Source of the DNA: Volvox africanus | Taxonomy: Eukaryota; Chlorophyta; Chlorophyceae; Chlamydomonadales; Volvocaceae | Direction: 5' to 3' | NCBI GenBank assembly: GCA_030268105.1 | Contig: BSDZ01000013.1 | Coordinates: forward strand, 1,469,001 to 1,533,000 | DNA length: 64,000 nucleotides | Shown: positions 30,021-40,400 of the stretch, piece by piece | How the letters are laid out: every line of letters begins with the position of its first letter | Numbering within the stretch: the stretch's first letter is position 1 | Notes under the pieces: generated by a model | What the model was told of the DNA's origin: nothing | The model's database searches: none | The model's input: the letters and a program-made list of their open reading frames with translations, nothing else | Position numbers and translations under genes: made by a program

Positions 30021-33000
30021 AACTGCCTAGGCCTCCCCAACGGGGAGGCCAATTCGTTAGCTGCCTTCGAAGAACATTATTGAAGATCTAAGGTTTGGAC
30101 CGTGCCGGAAAAGATGCTCCACTCAGGTCCGCAAGGGATTTGTAATATCAAGGGTGTGCTGATTAACTAAAGAGATACATGGAATATAAGATAAAGCCTA
30201 TGTTTACCAGACTGTCTATAGCCAGAAAAATGATACAATGACCGACATGTTGCTTTTAGTTACGCAACCGACCACCTCGTACACAGAATCAGCATATTTG
30301 AAGTTCCTCCAACACATCAAAATCGCCAGCAGCATTTCTGTAAACAAGTCCTTCAATATCAGTGACTACTTACGACCAACACCTGACAAGCTGACAGCAA
30401 CGGAAACTCCAAGTTGGTCATGCAGGAACGATTAGAATGAAGTCGTCACGGCTCTAATAATCCGTTCATTTTATAGCATGGTATTTGTAACAATGTCATT
30501 ATTTGCATTTTCACTGGGATTGGAGGTAAGGGGAAGCCGTGCGCAGCTAGGAAGCCGCAGCCAGTAGGACGAGGATTTCGAAATGCTATTTTCATAAAAT
30601 TCTTGCTGAGATAGTAAATACTAATATTCTAATCATTGAAGTGACATTGTTAGCCTAACGGATGGACATGTAATAATAGGGTTTCGATCCTCAGCTTCGT
30701 CGTTGCTGCGTAGCTCTTTGAATATGTCTAAGGTTTGAGGAACTGTCATTCAAGCAGAGTTCTTCTTCACTTATAAAAGGATATGATAGCTCACTCCGCA
30801 TTTCTTGATCCAGACAAGTAACACACATATCGCTGCTGCCAAGGGAAATCGTATAGCTGTGTTTATTGCGCTAAGCTGGCTGCTTGAAAAGGGTGGTGAG
30901 AACCAACGCGGACTAGCGCAAGTGCTGGACCGCAACAGGGCTCTGCTCTGGGCGGACGTTTCAGTACTTGGACAACTCGTGTGATAGCTTCTCCGAATTT
31001 TCCTTTTCTGTTCGTTCTGCTCTTTCTAAATTTATTCAGCTCTGGATCTTCTTGTTATTAATTCCAGCTCACTGGTTCATGAGCATGTTGGCTTGTATCG
31101 ACCGTTACCGGCCGTACAAGTTCAAGAACTTCTTAATTAGTATGAATTCTTAGTATTATAATACGACTCAATAAAGATTAAGGAATCAACGTACTTCACG
31201 CGACGCGTCAGCGTAGTCCTAGGCTTACTTAGCATGCAGCGATAGGCATGACTATAGGGGAAGATGTTCAAGTTGCTACCTTTCCGGAATTCGTCCACTG
31301 TTCGAGTCATGTAATACTGCTTCCTCCACTATACACAATAGTGTATAGGGTATCGATGGAAGTACTTGGTGGGTCGGGTTCGGGGTTACAGGGTCAGACG
31401 GGGTTGAGGCATGTGGGGGCCAATTGGACCAGAGGAACCTACTGTTGCCCAAGGGCCATTCGTCGCCATAGTTATGGGCCGCACGCTTACAAATAAAAAT
31501 GCTCGGACGTGTTCAATGTCTAGGCTCCAGCTCCATTCATCTAAAGGACTTCTTAAACCTTCCCGTAGCTATCCCTGTCCAGTATGACCGTCTTCATGTT
31601 ATCGTTAAGCACTTTTTCGGAAGTACCGATACAAGGTACTAATAGGGGATATTGGTAGAAGAACTAAAGATCTAGTTCAAGAAATTTGCCACGATAATGG
31701 ACCTGGCTAGAAAGACTTGTTCTTAATTTTAAGTATTTTAGCTAGGTCTGAGCTACCTGTAGGTGGCCGCTGGCAGGACAGAAGTCCGGCGGTTGGACCC
31801 ATATGGCGGTTGCTAACTTCCGAGTTGCAAACCCCTCTCCCCTGTTGTGAACTGACGCGTAATGTAGCGGGGGGCGTGCATTGCATACCTCCGCCCATCC
31901 ACTGTACATCGCTCCAGGAATCCACTCTTAACCACAGTGGGTAGCACAAACAAGGAGAGAATGAGGGGAGCAGCTTTACACGAGAGCGTCACGGCCGATA
32001 GGGTTATACGTTTTAATATTATGGACATGGTCCGAAACCTTGAGGAGCATCGTCTGTGACACTAGTAATTCCGTAATGGCTATCGTGAACGAGTTGAGGG
32101 TTTTTAGTCATGCACAAGATGTCCATACTAGCACTAGCACCCGGATGGGTCACGTAACCGTACATAGTCGTACAGTTGTACGAGACCCAACAACAGCAAA
32201 ATGAAAATAAATACTACGTCCTGCTCCACGCGATTCGCTGGCGAATGGAGGGTGCATGTCTGAGACCGACAGGCTCATAATAGTCATCAATACGCCCAAC
32301 CCTCCGAACTGAAAATGAACACCCGTGCAAATGCAAATGCACAGGCGCATATTCTCGGTGGCCGTGGCTCCCATTCACAAACATATGTACTCACACGGCC
32401 TGCGAGGGTAAGCACACCTGCAGCTCGACTGGCGGTAAACTACGACACGAGAACGCTACCAAAACCTAACTTTACCATACTGTGCCACACGCAGACCTCT
32501 GGCGAACACGCATGCGCAGATACCATTTTCTTCCTACCAGCAGCCACTACAAAGGATAGCGCACCTGCCGAGTGTTTCTGTTAAGGTGACCGTTGGAGGC
32601 TTGCAGGGCCCCTTGTGTCTTCACCCCTTAGCCAAGGGAACAGTATTAGCTTCTGCAGCGCAAACAGCAGCAGCGACGGGGACCACAGTGATGGTCATCG
32701 TCAAATGTCCCTTCCTGCGTTATCCTTCACGCATTGACGCGGCCATGTTAAGCAGCGCGCCAGACGCGCAAGCGCATAGGGAAATGCAAACACCATACTG
32801 CGTCTGAAGCAAGCGGCGCACGCGCGCCTCGGAAGCCCTGCAAATCGCCGCCAGACACGGCCCGTTATTGGGGCATGCCGTTATCTGGGCATGTGGGCGC
32901 CGGCCCATCAACCCATCCATCACGGAATAACTCACAAGGAAGCTCCCCCCAAAAGGCGACACAACTCTATTCGTCCCGTTCCCGCATAAAATAGTACACA

Positions 33001-33780
33001 CCACGCAGCGTTACGGCACACGATAAGCGAAGGCATGCTTTAACGAGCGAGGATAAACCGAACGCCTACACCGACCCTAAGACCTGCACACTTGCACTTA
33101 AAACTCGTTTGTGGTGACACACTACCATACAGCATAGCTGTGCAGTTCAGCGATCCCGCGGGGCGGGCCACAGAGGGCCGCCCCGCTGGTTCAATTGAGG
33201 GATAATGACCCTCTGCGCAGAAAGGGAGGAACTGCCAGGATGATGCAGCACAGAGCCCTCTCACGGACACACATGTTATGATGGCAAATTCCCCTTCTTT
33301 CCTTTGCTAGGCACATCACCTGGTCCTAGAATGATACACATCAGTAAGGCGTTCGCGAGGCGGAGCAGGGCATACCTACCGGCCCGTGGCCGGTAGCAAG
33401 CGGACTCACAGCACCCGTATAGTCCTTAGCCCGTCATTACCCAGCACCGATTTCATCTTTTAGGGGGAGTTAGGGATCGCCAGCACGCGTACACCTCCGA
33501 AGGCTCCAATCGACGCGGTACGGCTACAGGACAAAGTCCTCCCTGAGCCGGCTCTCTCAACACATCTTCCTCAAAGATGCCGTATCTCGAGCGCCCTCCC
33601 TCCTTAAAAACTCCCATAGGACAGTACATAATGATCCGGGGAATATAATTCTCTCGAGCCCGCATTCGAATGGCATTCCTGCACAACAGGTCGTCAGTTG
33701 CCGTCATCCTTCGCGACGCCCACGTCCAGATCCAAGCCACACATCGATAGCTTTCCAACTGATTATAAATCTTAGCGTGC
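30021..33780. other. Gene-poor stretch upstream of the kinase gene
   Basis: About 3.8 kb with only short open frames on both strands, none with recognisable motifs or convincing splice context. The first few hundred bases should contain the kinase promoter and the last few hundred the 3' untranslated region of the Ala/Glu-rich gene ending at 33781. No tRNA or other RNA gene was recognised. Confidence 0.55.
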
Positions 33781-36006
33781 TCAGTACATGTCATCGTCAT
33801 TTGCGGCGTCCTTGGCCAGCTCTGCTGCCATCTGCACAGCCATCTCCGCCTCCTCCAGGGCGCGCATCTCAGCTTGCAACGCCTCTTCATCCTCGTCCAC
33901 AGCAGGTGGAACCTCAAATGCGGGCTCCTCAGCTGCGTCATCGGCAGCTGAGGGCCCATCGCGATCTTTGACACTGTCCCGCTGGGTGCTGTCCTGACGC
34001 ACGTGCGTCGGCACAGGTGGTTCCCCATCTTCCTCCGGTTCCTGCGCCGGTTCGTCTGCTTCAGCAGCACCGCCGGCGGGCTCGTCCATGCTCAACCGTA
34101 CATTGACGCTGTCCTGCTTGCCACTGGCTGGTCGCATGTGCACGCGTACTGGCGACTTCGGCTCATCTGCTTCCTCCTCCGCAGCCTCTTCTGCCGCTTC
34201 TTGCGCCTCTTCCGCCGCTTCCTGCGCATCGGCCGCTTTTTCCGCAGCTTCTTGCGCCTCCTCCTTTGCTTCCTTCGCGTCTTCCATCGCTTCCTGTGCT
34301 TCTTCAACAGCCTCCTCCGCGTCTTCCATCGCTTCTGCTGCAGCTTCGGCTGCGTCTTCAACAGCCTGTGCGGGCCGCATGTTTCCATGTGGTTTAGACA
34401 TCTACCAGATGAATCCCCACAAATCTACAAGGTCCCAAGCTTCAGCATTGCGACAGGTGGGTGTTGTCGCTGCCAACGTAATAAAGTTAGAACTAATAGG
34501 AACGTCCTCAGAAGGCACCTGACCCACCTCACGAACGGGAATGGACGCAAGAAGTGAATGCCCTTTCTCTGCCCCTGAATGCCCTTTCTCCGGCCCCATG
34601 GATGTGCACGTTGGATGGATGCGTACCTCTTGTGCGGCCTCAACCGCCTCCTTGGCCTCAGCGAACTCCTCCGGAGTATCGGCATCTGCCAACTCGGCCT
34701 CCGCCTTCGCCAATGCAGCCTTCGCCTCTGTAAGCTCTTCCGCCGCCTCCTCTGCGGCCTTCGCCGCCTCCTGCGCGGCTTCCGCTGCGTCCTCCGCGGC
34801 CTCTTCGGCAGCTTCCGCCGCTTCCGCGGCCTCCGCAGCGGCCTCAACCGCGTCGTCCGCAGCGTCTTGTGCCGCCTCAGCAGCTTCCGCCGCTTCCTCC
34901 GCCCCTTCAGCGGTTTTCGCAGCCTCGGCCGCGGCCCTGGCAGCGTCTGCAGCATCCGCTGCGTCGTCCGCCGCCTCTGACGCCTGGTCCCCAGCCTCCG
35001 AGGCCTTGTCACCAGCTTCGGACGCTTTGTCGCCCGCCGCCTCGGCCTGATCAGCTGCATCTTCAGCCTCCTCTGCTGCAGCCTCGGCCACCGCCGGTGC
35101 CGATTCCTCGCCTGCAACCGGCGGCTGCTCTATCTCGTCATTTTCCTCGGCGGTGTCCATTAACTCCTTGACATCCCCCAGTGCTGCTTTGATAGCTTCA
35201 AGTGCGCCTGCTGCATCCTCTTCTTCAGCCACATCCTGTTCAGCGGGCTCCTCAGCCCCGGAGTCCGGCGGCTTCGCGGACTCCTCCTCCTCCTGCTCCC
35301 GCAGCTCTTCTGCAGCATCTTCTGCCCTCTCCGCCGCGTCCTCCGCTGCCTCAGCGTCCTCCGCCGCCTCTTTTGCGTCCTCGGCTGCCTCCGCCGCTTC
35401 CTCTGCTGCCTCCACGGCAGCTTCGGCGGCTTCCTTTGCGGCCTCTGCCGCCTCAACAGCCTCCTTGGCGGCTTCTTCAACCTCTTCAGCCGCAGCAGTG
35501 GCCGCCTCCTTAGCCTCGGCTGCCTCTTCCTCAGTCTTCGCTGCCGCAAGCGCTGCCTGCGCCTTTGCAAGTGCGGCCTGTGCTTCCGCAAGCTCCTCTG
35601 CAGCTTCCTCTGCGGCCTCGGCTGCCTCCTCCGCCTCCTCCGCCGCTTCCTCTGCAGCCTCCGCCGCCTCTTCAGCTGCCTCAGCTGCCTCTTCAGCTGC
35701 GTCTGCTGCCTCTTCCGCAGCTTCCTTAGCATCCTCGGCAGCCGCCTCTGCCTCTTCCGCATTATCGGCGTCCTCGGCAGCCTCGGCGGCCTTTAGGGCA
35801 TCGTCCGCAGCCTCAGAAGCGTTCTCAGCAGCTTCTTCAGCTTCCGACGCAGCTATGGATGCATCATCAGCTGCATCAGCGGCCGCCTCCGCATTGGCAG
35901 CGGCATCGTCGGCTTCGGGCTCCTTATCAGCTGCCGGCTCGTCCTCAAAGGCCTCATCGTAGCCGTCCTGGTCCTCCTGTCGAAGAAGGGTTGACGCAAA
36001 GGCCAT
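33781..36006 (-). CDS. Ala/Glu/Asp-rich low-complexity protein, copy 2
   Basis: Function unknown. Two exons, 36006-34627 and 34365-33781, joined at GAG|gtacgc ... cccgcacag|GCT in phase, give 654 residues. The start ATG follows an in-frame TGA six bases upstream. Nearly the whole protein is built of Ala-Glu-Ala-Ala and Asp-Ala-Ala steps, predicted to be long acidic helices or coiled coil, with short KASEAGD repeats in the middle. The last exon holds two motifs of the pattern R-x-x-S-x-x-x-D-S-V. There is no signal peptide or membrane span. The first roughly 240 codons are almost identical to the neighbouring copy 1. Frames antisense or shifted to it are Arg-, Ser- or Leu-rich artefacts of the same repeats. 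Presence of a gene is likely because of length, strand bias and phase-matched splicing. Confidence 0.65.
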
Positions 36007-36009
36007 TTC
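35270..36009. repeat. 740 bp segmental duplication, left copy
   Basis: Matches 36642-37381 at an offset of 1372 bp. I found a single substitution (35472 region, ggcggc against ggcagc). On the coding strand one edge lies three bases before the start codon of both Ala/Glu-rich genes; the other lies within coding sequence just after the codons for EEEESAKPP. Confidence 0.93.
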
Positions 36010-36292
36010 AGGTCAGGCGACGGCTCGCCACCTCCATGCTGCTACCATTCATCCCTTCAGCCCGGGTCCTTGATCTCGACCCCATGTTGTTCTCCATACA
36101 GCATCTAATACTATAACGACACAACATAAGAATCCTCTGGCGTTCATCGGTTGCCATCCTCAGTGTCCACTTTGAGGTGTTTACGGCGTTGCATAGCACT
36201 TTCCAATTCAAGTCCAGTCATTTCCCCTTCGATTACCGTTCATGTACCACGTCGCGTCGCCCTGCATGCCAAATGGGTGATGTGCTACTCTG

Positions 36293-37378
36293 TTACCCCG
36301 CCATATTCCGCACCTTCTCCTCAGGCTCCAACGTTTCTTGAGCTTCGTCCTCGTCGCCAGTCGGCACAGGTTCGTCATTATCAGCTGCTGCGTCCATTGC
36401 TGCTCTGGCCGCCTTCAATGCAGCTTGAGCAGCGGCCAGCGCTCCAGCGGCATCGTCATCATCACTAACAGGCTCCTCTGCACGTTCCTCAGTTTCCACC
36501 GGTGCATCTTCCTCGACGGTCTCAAGCTGTGCCTGCTCATCGTTATCTGCGTCGCCGACAGCCTCCTCGGGGTCCATGCTAACCCGCATGCGGACAGAGT
36601 CCCGCTGAGCGCTGTCTGGCCGCAAATGCAAGCGGACCGGTGGCTTCGCGGACTCCTCCTCCTCCTGCTCCCGCAGCTCTTCTGCAGCATCTTCTGCCCT
36701 CTCCGCCGCGTCCTCCGCTGCCTCAGCGTCCTCCGCCGCCTCTTTTGCGTCCTCGGCTGCCTCCGCCGCTTCCTCTGCTGCCTCCACGGCAGCTTCGGCG
36801 GCTTCCTTTGCGGCCTCTGCCGCCTCAACAGCCTCCTTGGCAGCTTCTTCAACCTCTTCAGCCGCAGCAGTGGCCGCCTCCTTAGCCTCGGCTGCCTCTT
36901 CCTCAGTCTTCGCTGCCGCAAGCGCTGCCTGCGCCTTTGCAAGTGCGGCCTGTGCTTCCGCAAGCTCCTCTGCAGCTTCCTCTGCGGCCTCGGCTGCCTC
37001 CTCCGCCTCCTCCGCCGCTTCCTCTGCAGCCTCCGCCGCCTCTTCAGCTGCCTCAGCTGCCTCTTCAGCTGCGTCTGCTGCCTCTTCCGCAGCTTCCTTA
37101 GCATCCTCGGCAGCCGCCTCTGCCTCTTCCGCATTATCGGCGTCCTCGGCAGCCTCGGCGGCCTTTAGGGCATCGTCCGCAGCCTCAGAAGCGTTCTCAG
37201 CAGCTTCTTCAGCTTCCGACGCAGCTATGGATGCATCATCAGCTGCATCAGCGGCCGCCTCCGCATTGGCAGCGGCATCGTCGGCTTCGGGCTCCTTATC
37301 AGCTGCCGGCTCGTCCTCAAAGGCCTCATCGTAGCCGTCCTGGTCCTCCTGTCGAAGAAGGGTTGACGCAAAGGCCAT
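36293..37378 (-). CDS. Ala/Glu-rich low-complexity protein, copy 1
   Basis: Function unknown. Open frame of 361 residues from ATG 37378 to TAA 36293. The first roughly 240 residues equal those of the neighbouring copy 2: an opening MAFASTLLRQEDQDGYDEAF, then Ala/Glu/Asp repeats likely to form acidic helices. After the duplication edge the sequence is its own and holds a motif RPDSAQRDSV followed by RMRVSMD, related to motifs in the last exon of copy 2. A good donor (GAG AAG|gtgcgg, 36316) lies near the end and is in phase with the final exon of copy 2 (34365-33781), so a transcript skipping copy 2's first exon is possible. The start lies only 88 bp after the stop of the upstream coiled-coil gene, unusually close for separate nuclear genes. 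It could instead be an exon of a larger gene. Confidence 0.5.
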   Translation of the reverse strand: MAFASTLLRQEDQDGYDEAFEDEPAADKEPEADDAAANAEAAADAADDASIAASEAEEAAENASEAADDALKAAEAAEDADNAEEAEAAAEDAKEAAEEAADAAEEAAEAAEEAAEAAEEAAEEAEEAAEAAEEAAEELAEAQAALAKAQAALAAAKTEEEAAEAKEAATAAAEEVEEAAKEAVEAAEAAKEAAEAAVEAAEEAAEAAEDAKEAAEDAEAAEDAAERAEDAAEELREQEEEESAKPPVRLHLRPDSAQRDSVRMRVSMDPEEAVGDADNDEQAQLETVEEDAPVETEERAEEPVSDDDDAAGALAAAQAALKAARAAMDAAADNDEPVPTGDEDEAQETLEPEEKVRNMAG

Positions 37379-37381
37379 TTC
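36642..37381. repeat. 740 bp segmental duplication, right copy
   Basis: Partner of 35270-36009. The duplicated block is coding in both places and includes the start codon. The flanks are unrelated on both sides. The near-identity implies a very recent event, ongoing gene conversion, or an assembly error. Confidence 0.93.
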
Positions 37382-37466
37382 TAGGATCGTGACAGCTGGA
37401 AAGGCCCCAAATACCCAAGGTACACACAATGCGGCAACACCACCGCCTGTTTCAGCATACATCGCC

Positions 37467-40400
37467 TTATGTCCCCACTGCGTCCCTCAACAAGCATCTC
37501 ACCTTCTCCTGGGACTCAGGTTCTGGTTCAGGCTCTGGCTCTGGCTCCGGTTCGGGCTCTGGCTCCGGCTCTGGCTCCGGCTCCGGCTCTGGCTCCGGCT
37601 CTGGCTCCGGCTCTGGCTCTGGCTCGCGCTGTGGCTCCGGCTCTGGCTCTGGCTCGCGCTGTGGCTTCGGCTCCGGCTCTGGCTCGCGGTGCGCTTTCAC
37701 CTTGCCTGAGGTCGCCTTCTTCACTGGCACCGGAGGGCTGCTGTCTTCCAAATCAACTATCTGTGGGCGGGCGTGTTCCTCTGCGGCGCGTTCCTCTGTC
37801 GCATGCCCGCGCGGGCTTTTGGTCGGCGCCTCCTGCGCGGGTCAGCAGTGAGTTTATAACCCCCGTATAAGAGCATGGCAAAGGAAGTGGTTGCGACGCA
37901 TTCAAAGCATAACCAGGGTGTCGTTTAATAAAGCAATGCAAGCCCTGGACCCCAGGACCTCATGCAAAGGTAATCCGGGATGGCGTACCTTATCAGAGGA
38001 TGCCCGTGTGCTGTCAGCCGGCGCCTTTGCGCGACGGGCGCGAGCGGCTGGCTTGCTACCACCGTGCAACACCTCGGAGAACTGTAAAAAATTATTCGAG
38101 GGAAACGTTTGGACGTCATATGAGGCAGGGTGTTTCCGGTTACCAAAACGTGCAAGCGGACGCCGTGATATAGGAAGGCAACCCAGATGAACTTCATGCA
38201 TCTCCGGCATTGGTAAGCACAAATGAAGCAAGTTCCCCTTCACAATAAAACAGCAAGTGCACCATGCAATAGACCGGAACCTGACCGACCAGCGTCGCAA
38301 GCCCCATAGGAATGGAACCTGCAAAGATAACCCCTAGCCATGTTTCCGACTGGGCCCGGAATGCATAAAGCCTCTCTTTTACGTACATGATCGGAAAGCG
38401 CATTGGCACGGGAGGCCTTCTCCGAAGTCCGACGTTCTTCCGGTTCAGCTGGCGGCGGCGAAGGGTGCGACTGATAGGACGGGCGGCTTGAGGTGGTCTG
38501 CATTATCAAAGACGCAAGACGAAAGGGTTCGGCGTGTCCCAGTCGACGACTGGTTTTCTTGCTATAGTCAAGGCGCTTCGAAGCAGCGCAAAGTGCAGCG
38601 CTCGTGATGGTGAGACCGTCGCAGAATGACCAATTAGACAAGAACGGCATGGATATGGCCAAGCGGCTGCGACAGTTCACGGATATGGGCAGCAAGCGCC
38701 TTGACCGCTTACCACTTGATAATACGAATGGAACATCTGCGGTCCTCACCTTGTTTTTTGGGGACAGCGGGTGTGTCGGCCGCCTGTCAGGTGGCGGCGG
38801 CACTGCGGGCGGTACGACAGAGCGCTCCGACCGCATCGGTGGCCCTGGCGATGGCACTGCGGGTGTTCATTGATGCGAGGTTCGAAAGAAGGAGCGTAAG
38901 GCATTCTACCATGGCACATCGCGGCAGCATTATACCAGCATTATACCGTTGCACATTGCGGCAGCGAAAGCTAGGACGTGTATGAGCCTGCACCCACTGC
39001 AGTTGGATGGACACGGTATCTGGTCTGCTTGGTCTCTCACCTGACCGACGGCTATGACCTGGAGAACGGCGACCATTGGTGCCGTTAGTAACGGGTGGTC
39101 GGCGGCCGGTGCCGTAAAGCTGCTTCAGCTTCTCAGTGTATGCTTCGATGATTGCCTGTGGCGCATGCAATGGCATGTCGCATACGTCAAATTCCAAGAT
39201 AGCTGGGAAGCAAGCTCCTGCCTAGGGCAGGATACTGGTACACGGGGTATCGCAATATGGAAGCGCTGAAAGCTTGCATGGAACCTCTATATCATATTCT
39301 CGCCCGAGCACTGCTGCAGCGTTTAGCGGCCGCCAACCCTATGCAGCTTACCTGCCGATCAACGGGCTGCTCAAGCGTCGTACTATTTATATCCTGGAGG
39401 AATTGGCCGCTCAGCACCTGAGCGGTGAGTGCCCTGAGGAATACAGGGGATAAGAGGATGAGACATCAGGGCACTCACAAAATCGGCGGCCAATCGGCAA
39501 ATAGCTGGCGCCAGATCCGGATACGGTCCATCAGGGTATGCCAGGTGCTGTTCACCCCGCCCTCCCGCTACAGAGTCCTCTTCGACATCCTATCGCCCAA
39601 CACCCCGACCGACGCTGCGCCTGATGCTCACTTCTTTTCTGCGTCCGATACGAGCAGCTCCTCACTCATGCGCTGCAGCAGCATCCGCACACCCTCTACA
39701 CGCTCGCTCAGGCGCGCAGCCGCGTCTGGCGGCGGCACGTCTGTTGGCAGCAGAGGAGGCAGGCCGTAGTCTGCAGAAAGGCGCGCTGCCTCGGAGTTCA
39801 TCTGATCGATCATGGAGTTGACAAGGTTGAAGTCGGCCTCAACGTTGTCTAGCACTGCCTGCGATATCCCATACGGGACGAGGGTGCATATCAGGACAGC
39901 ACATACGGGCGCAGACTACCGCTTGTGCGTCCCAAATAATATGCCCAGGCTGGAACTGAAGACTAACCAAGGATTACAATACCTACCAACAGGACGTTAT
40001 CGATAAAACAATTCCTACAACCGGCGTAGCCATGGATAACCCTTAGATGCAGGCCTTCCTACGAAGGACCTACTTGCAGCTCGACGAAATAGGACATGAA
40101 CTGGTACGCACGCACCTGCATGTGCTCGATATGCTGTCCAGTGCTCCGCAGCTTAGCCCGGTAGGTGGCGCGTTGCTCGTATAAACGCCGCGTCTGCGCC
40201 ACGAGCGCCGCAACGGCCCTAGCACCGTCACGGTCAAAAGGCCTGTTGACGCTGCCCGGCGCACGGCTAAAGCTCGCAAGATTGCCATCGTCATCCATCT
40301 GTAACATTGTTTGTGAAGCAATGTCAATCAAGGACTAAATATAGCGTGTGCATGAAACAAAAGACGAGTACACAGCAAAAGGAGAAGGTTGTTCAAAAGT

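Noticed and set aside
30660..30715. Possible tRNA T-arm (gggtttcgatcct)
   Set aside because: Spacing around the loop does not fit a TTCRANY loop and no acceptor, D or anticodon stems could be folded upstream.
34092..37334. Long Ser-, Leu/Cys- and Arg/Lys-rich open frames on both strands over the Ala/Glu genes
   Set aside because: They are shadow frames of GCC/GAG/GCT repeats; only the minus-strand Ala/Glu frame has sensible starts, splice phases and non-repetitive ends.
36293..37832. Fusion of the Glu-Pro exon with Ala/Glu copy 1 into one gene
   Set aside because: Donor 37503 leaves phase 0 whereas the usable acceptors before 37378 need two bases; reading through instead meets a stop at 37467. 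Kept only as an open question.
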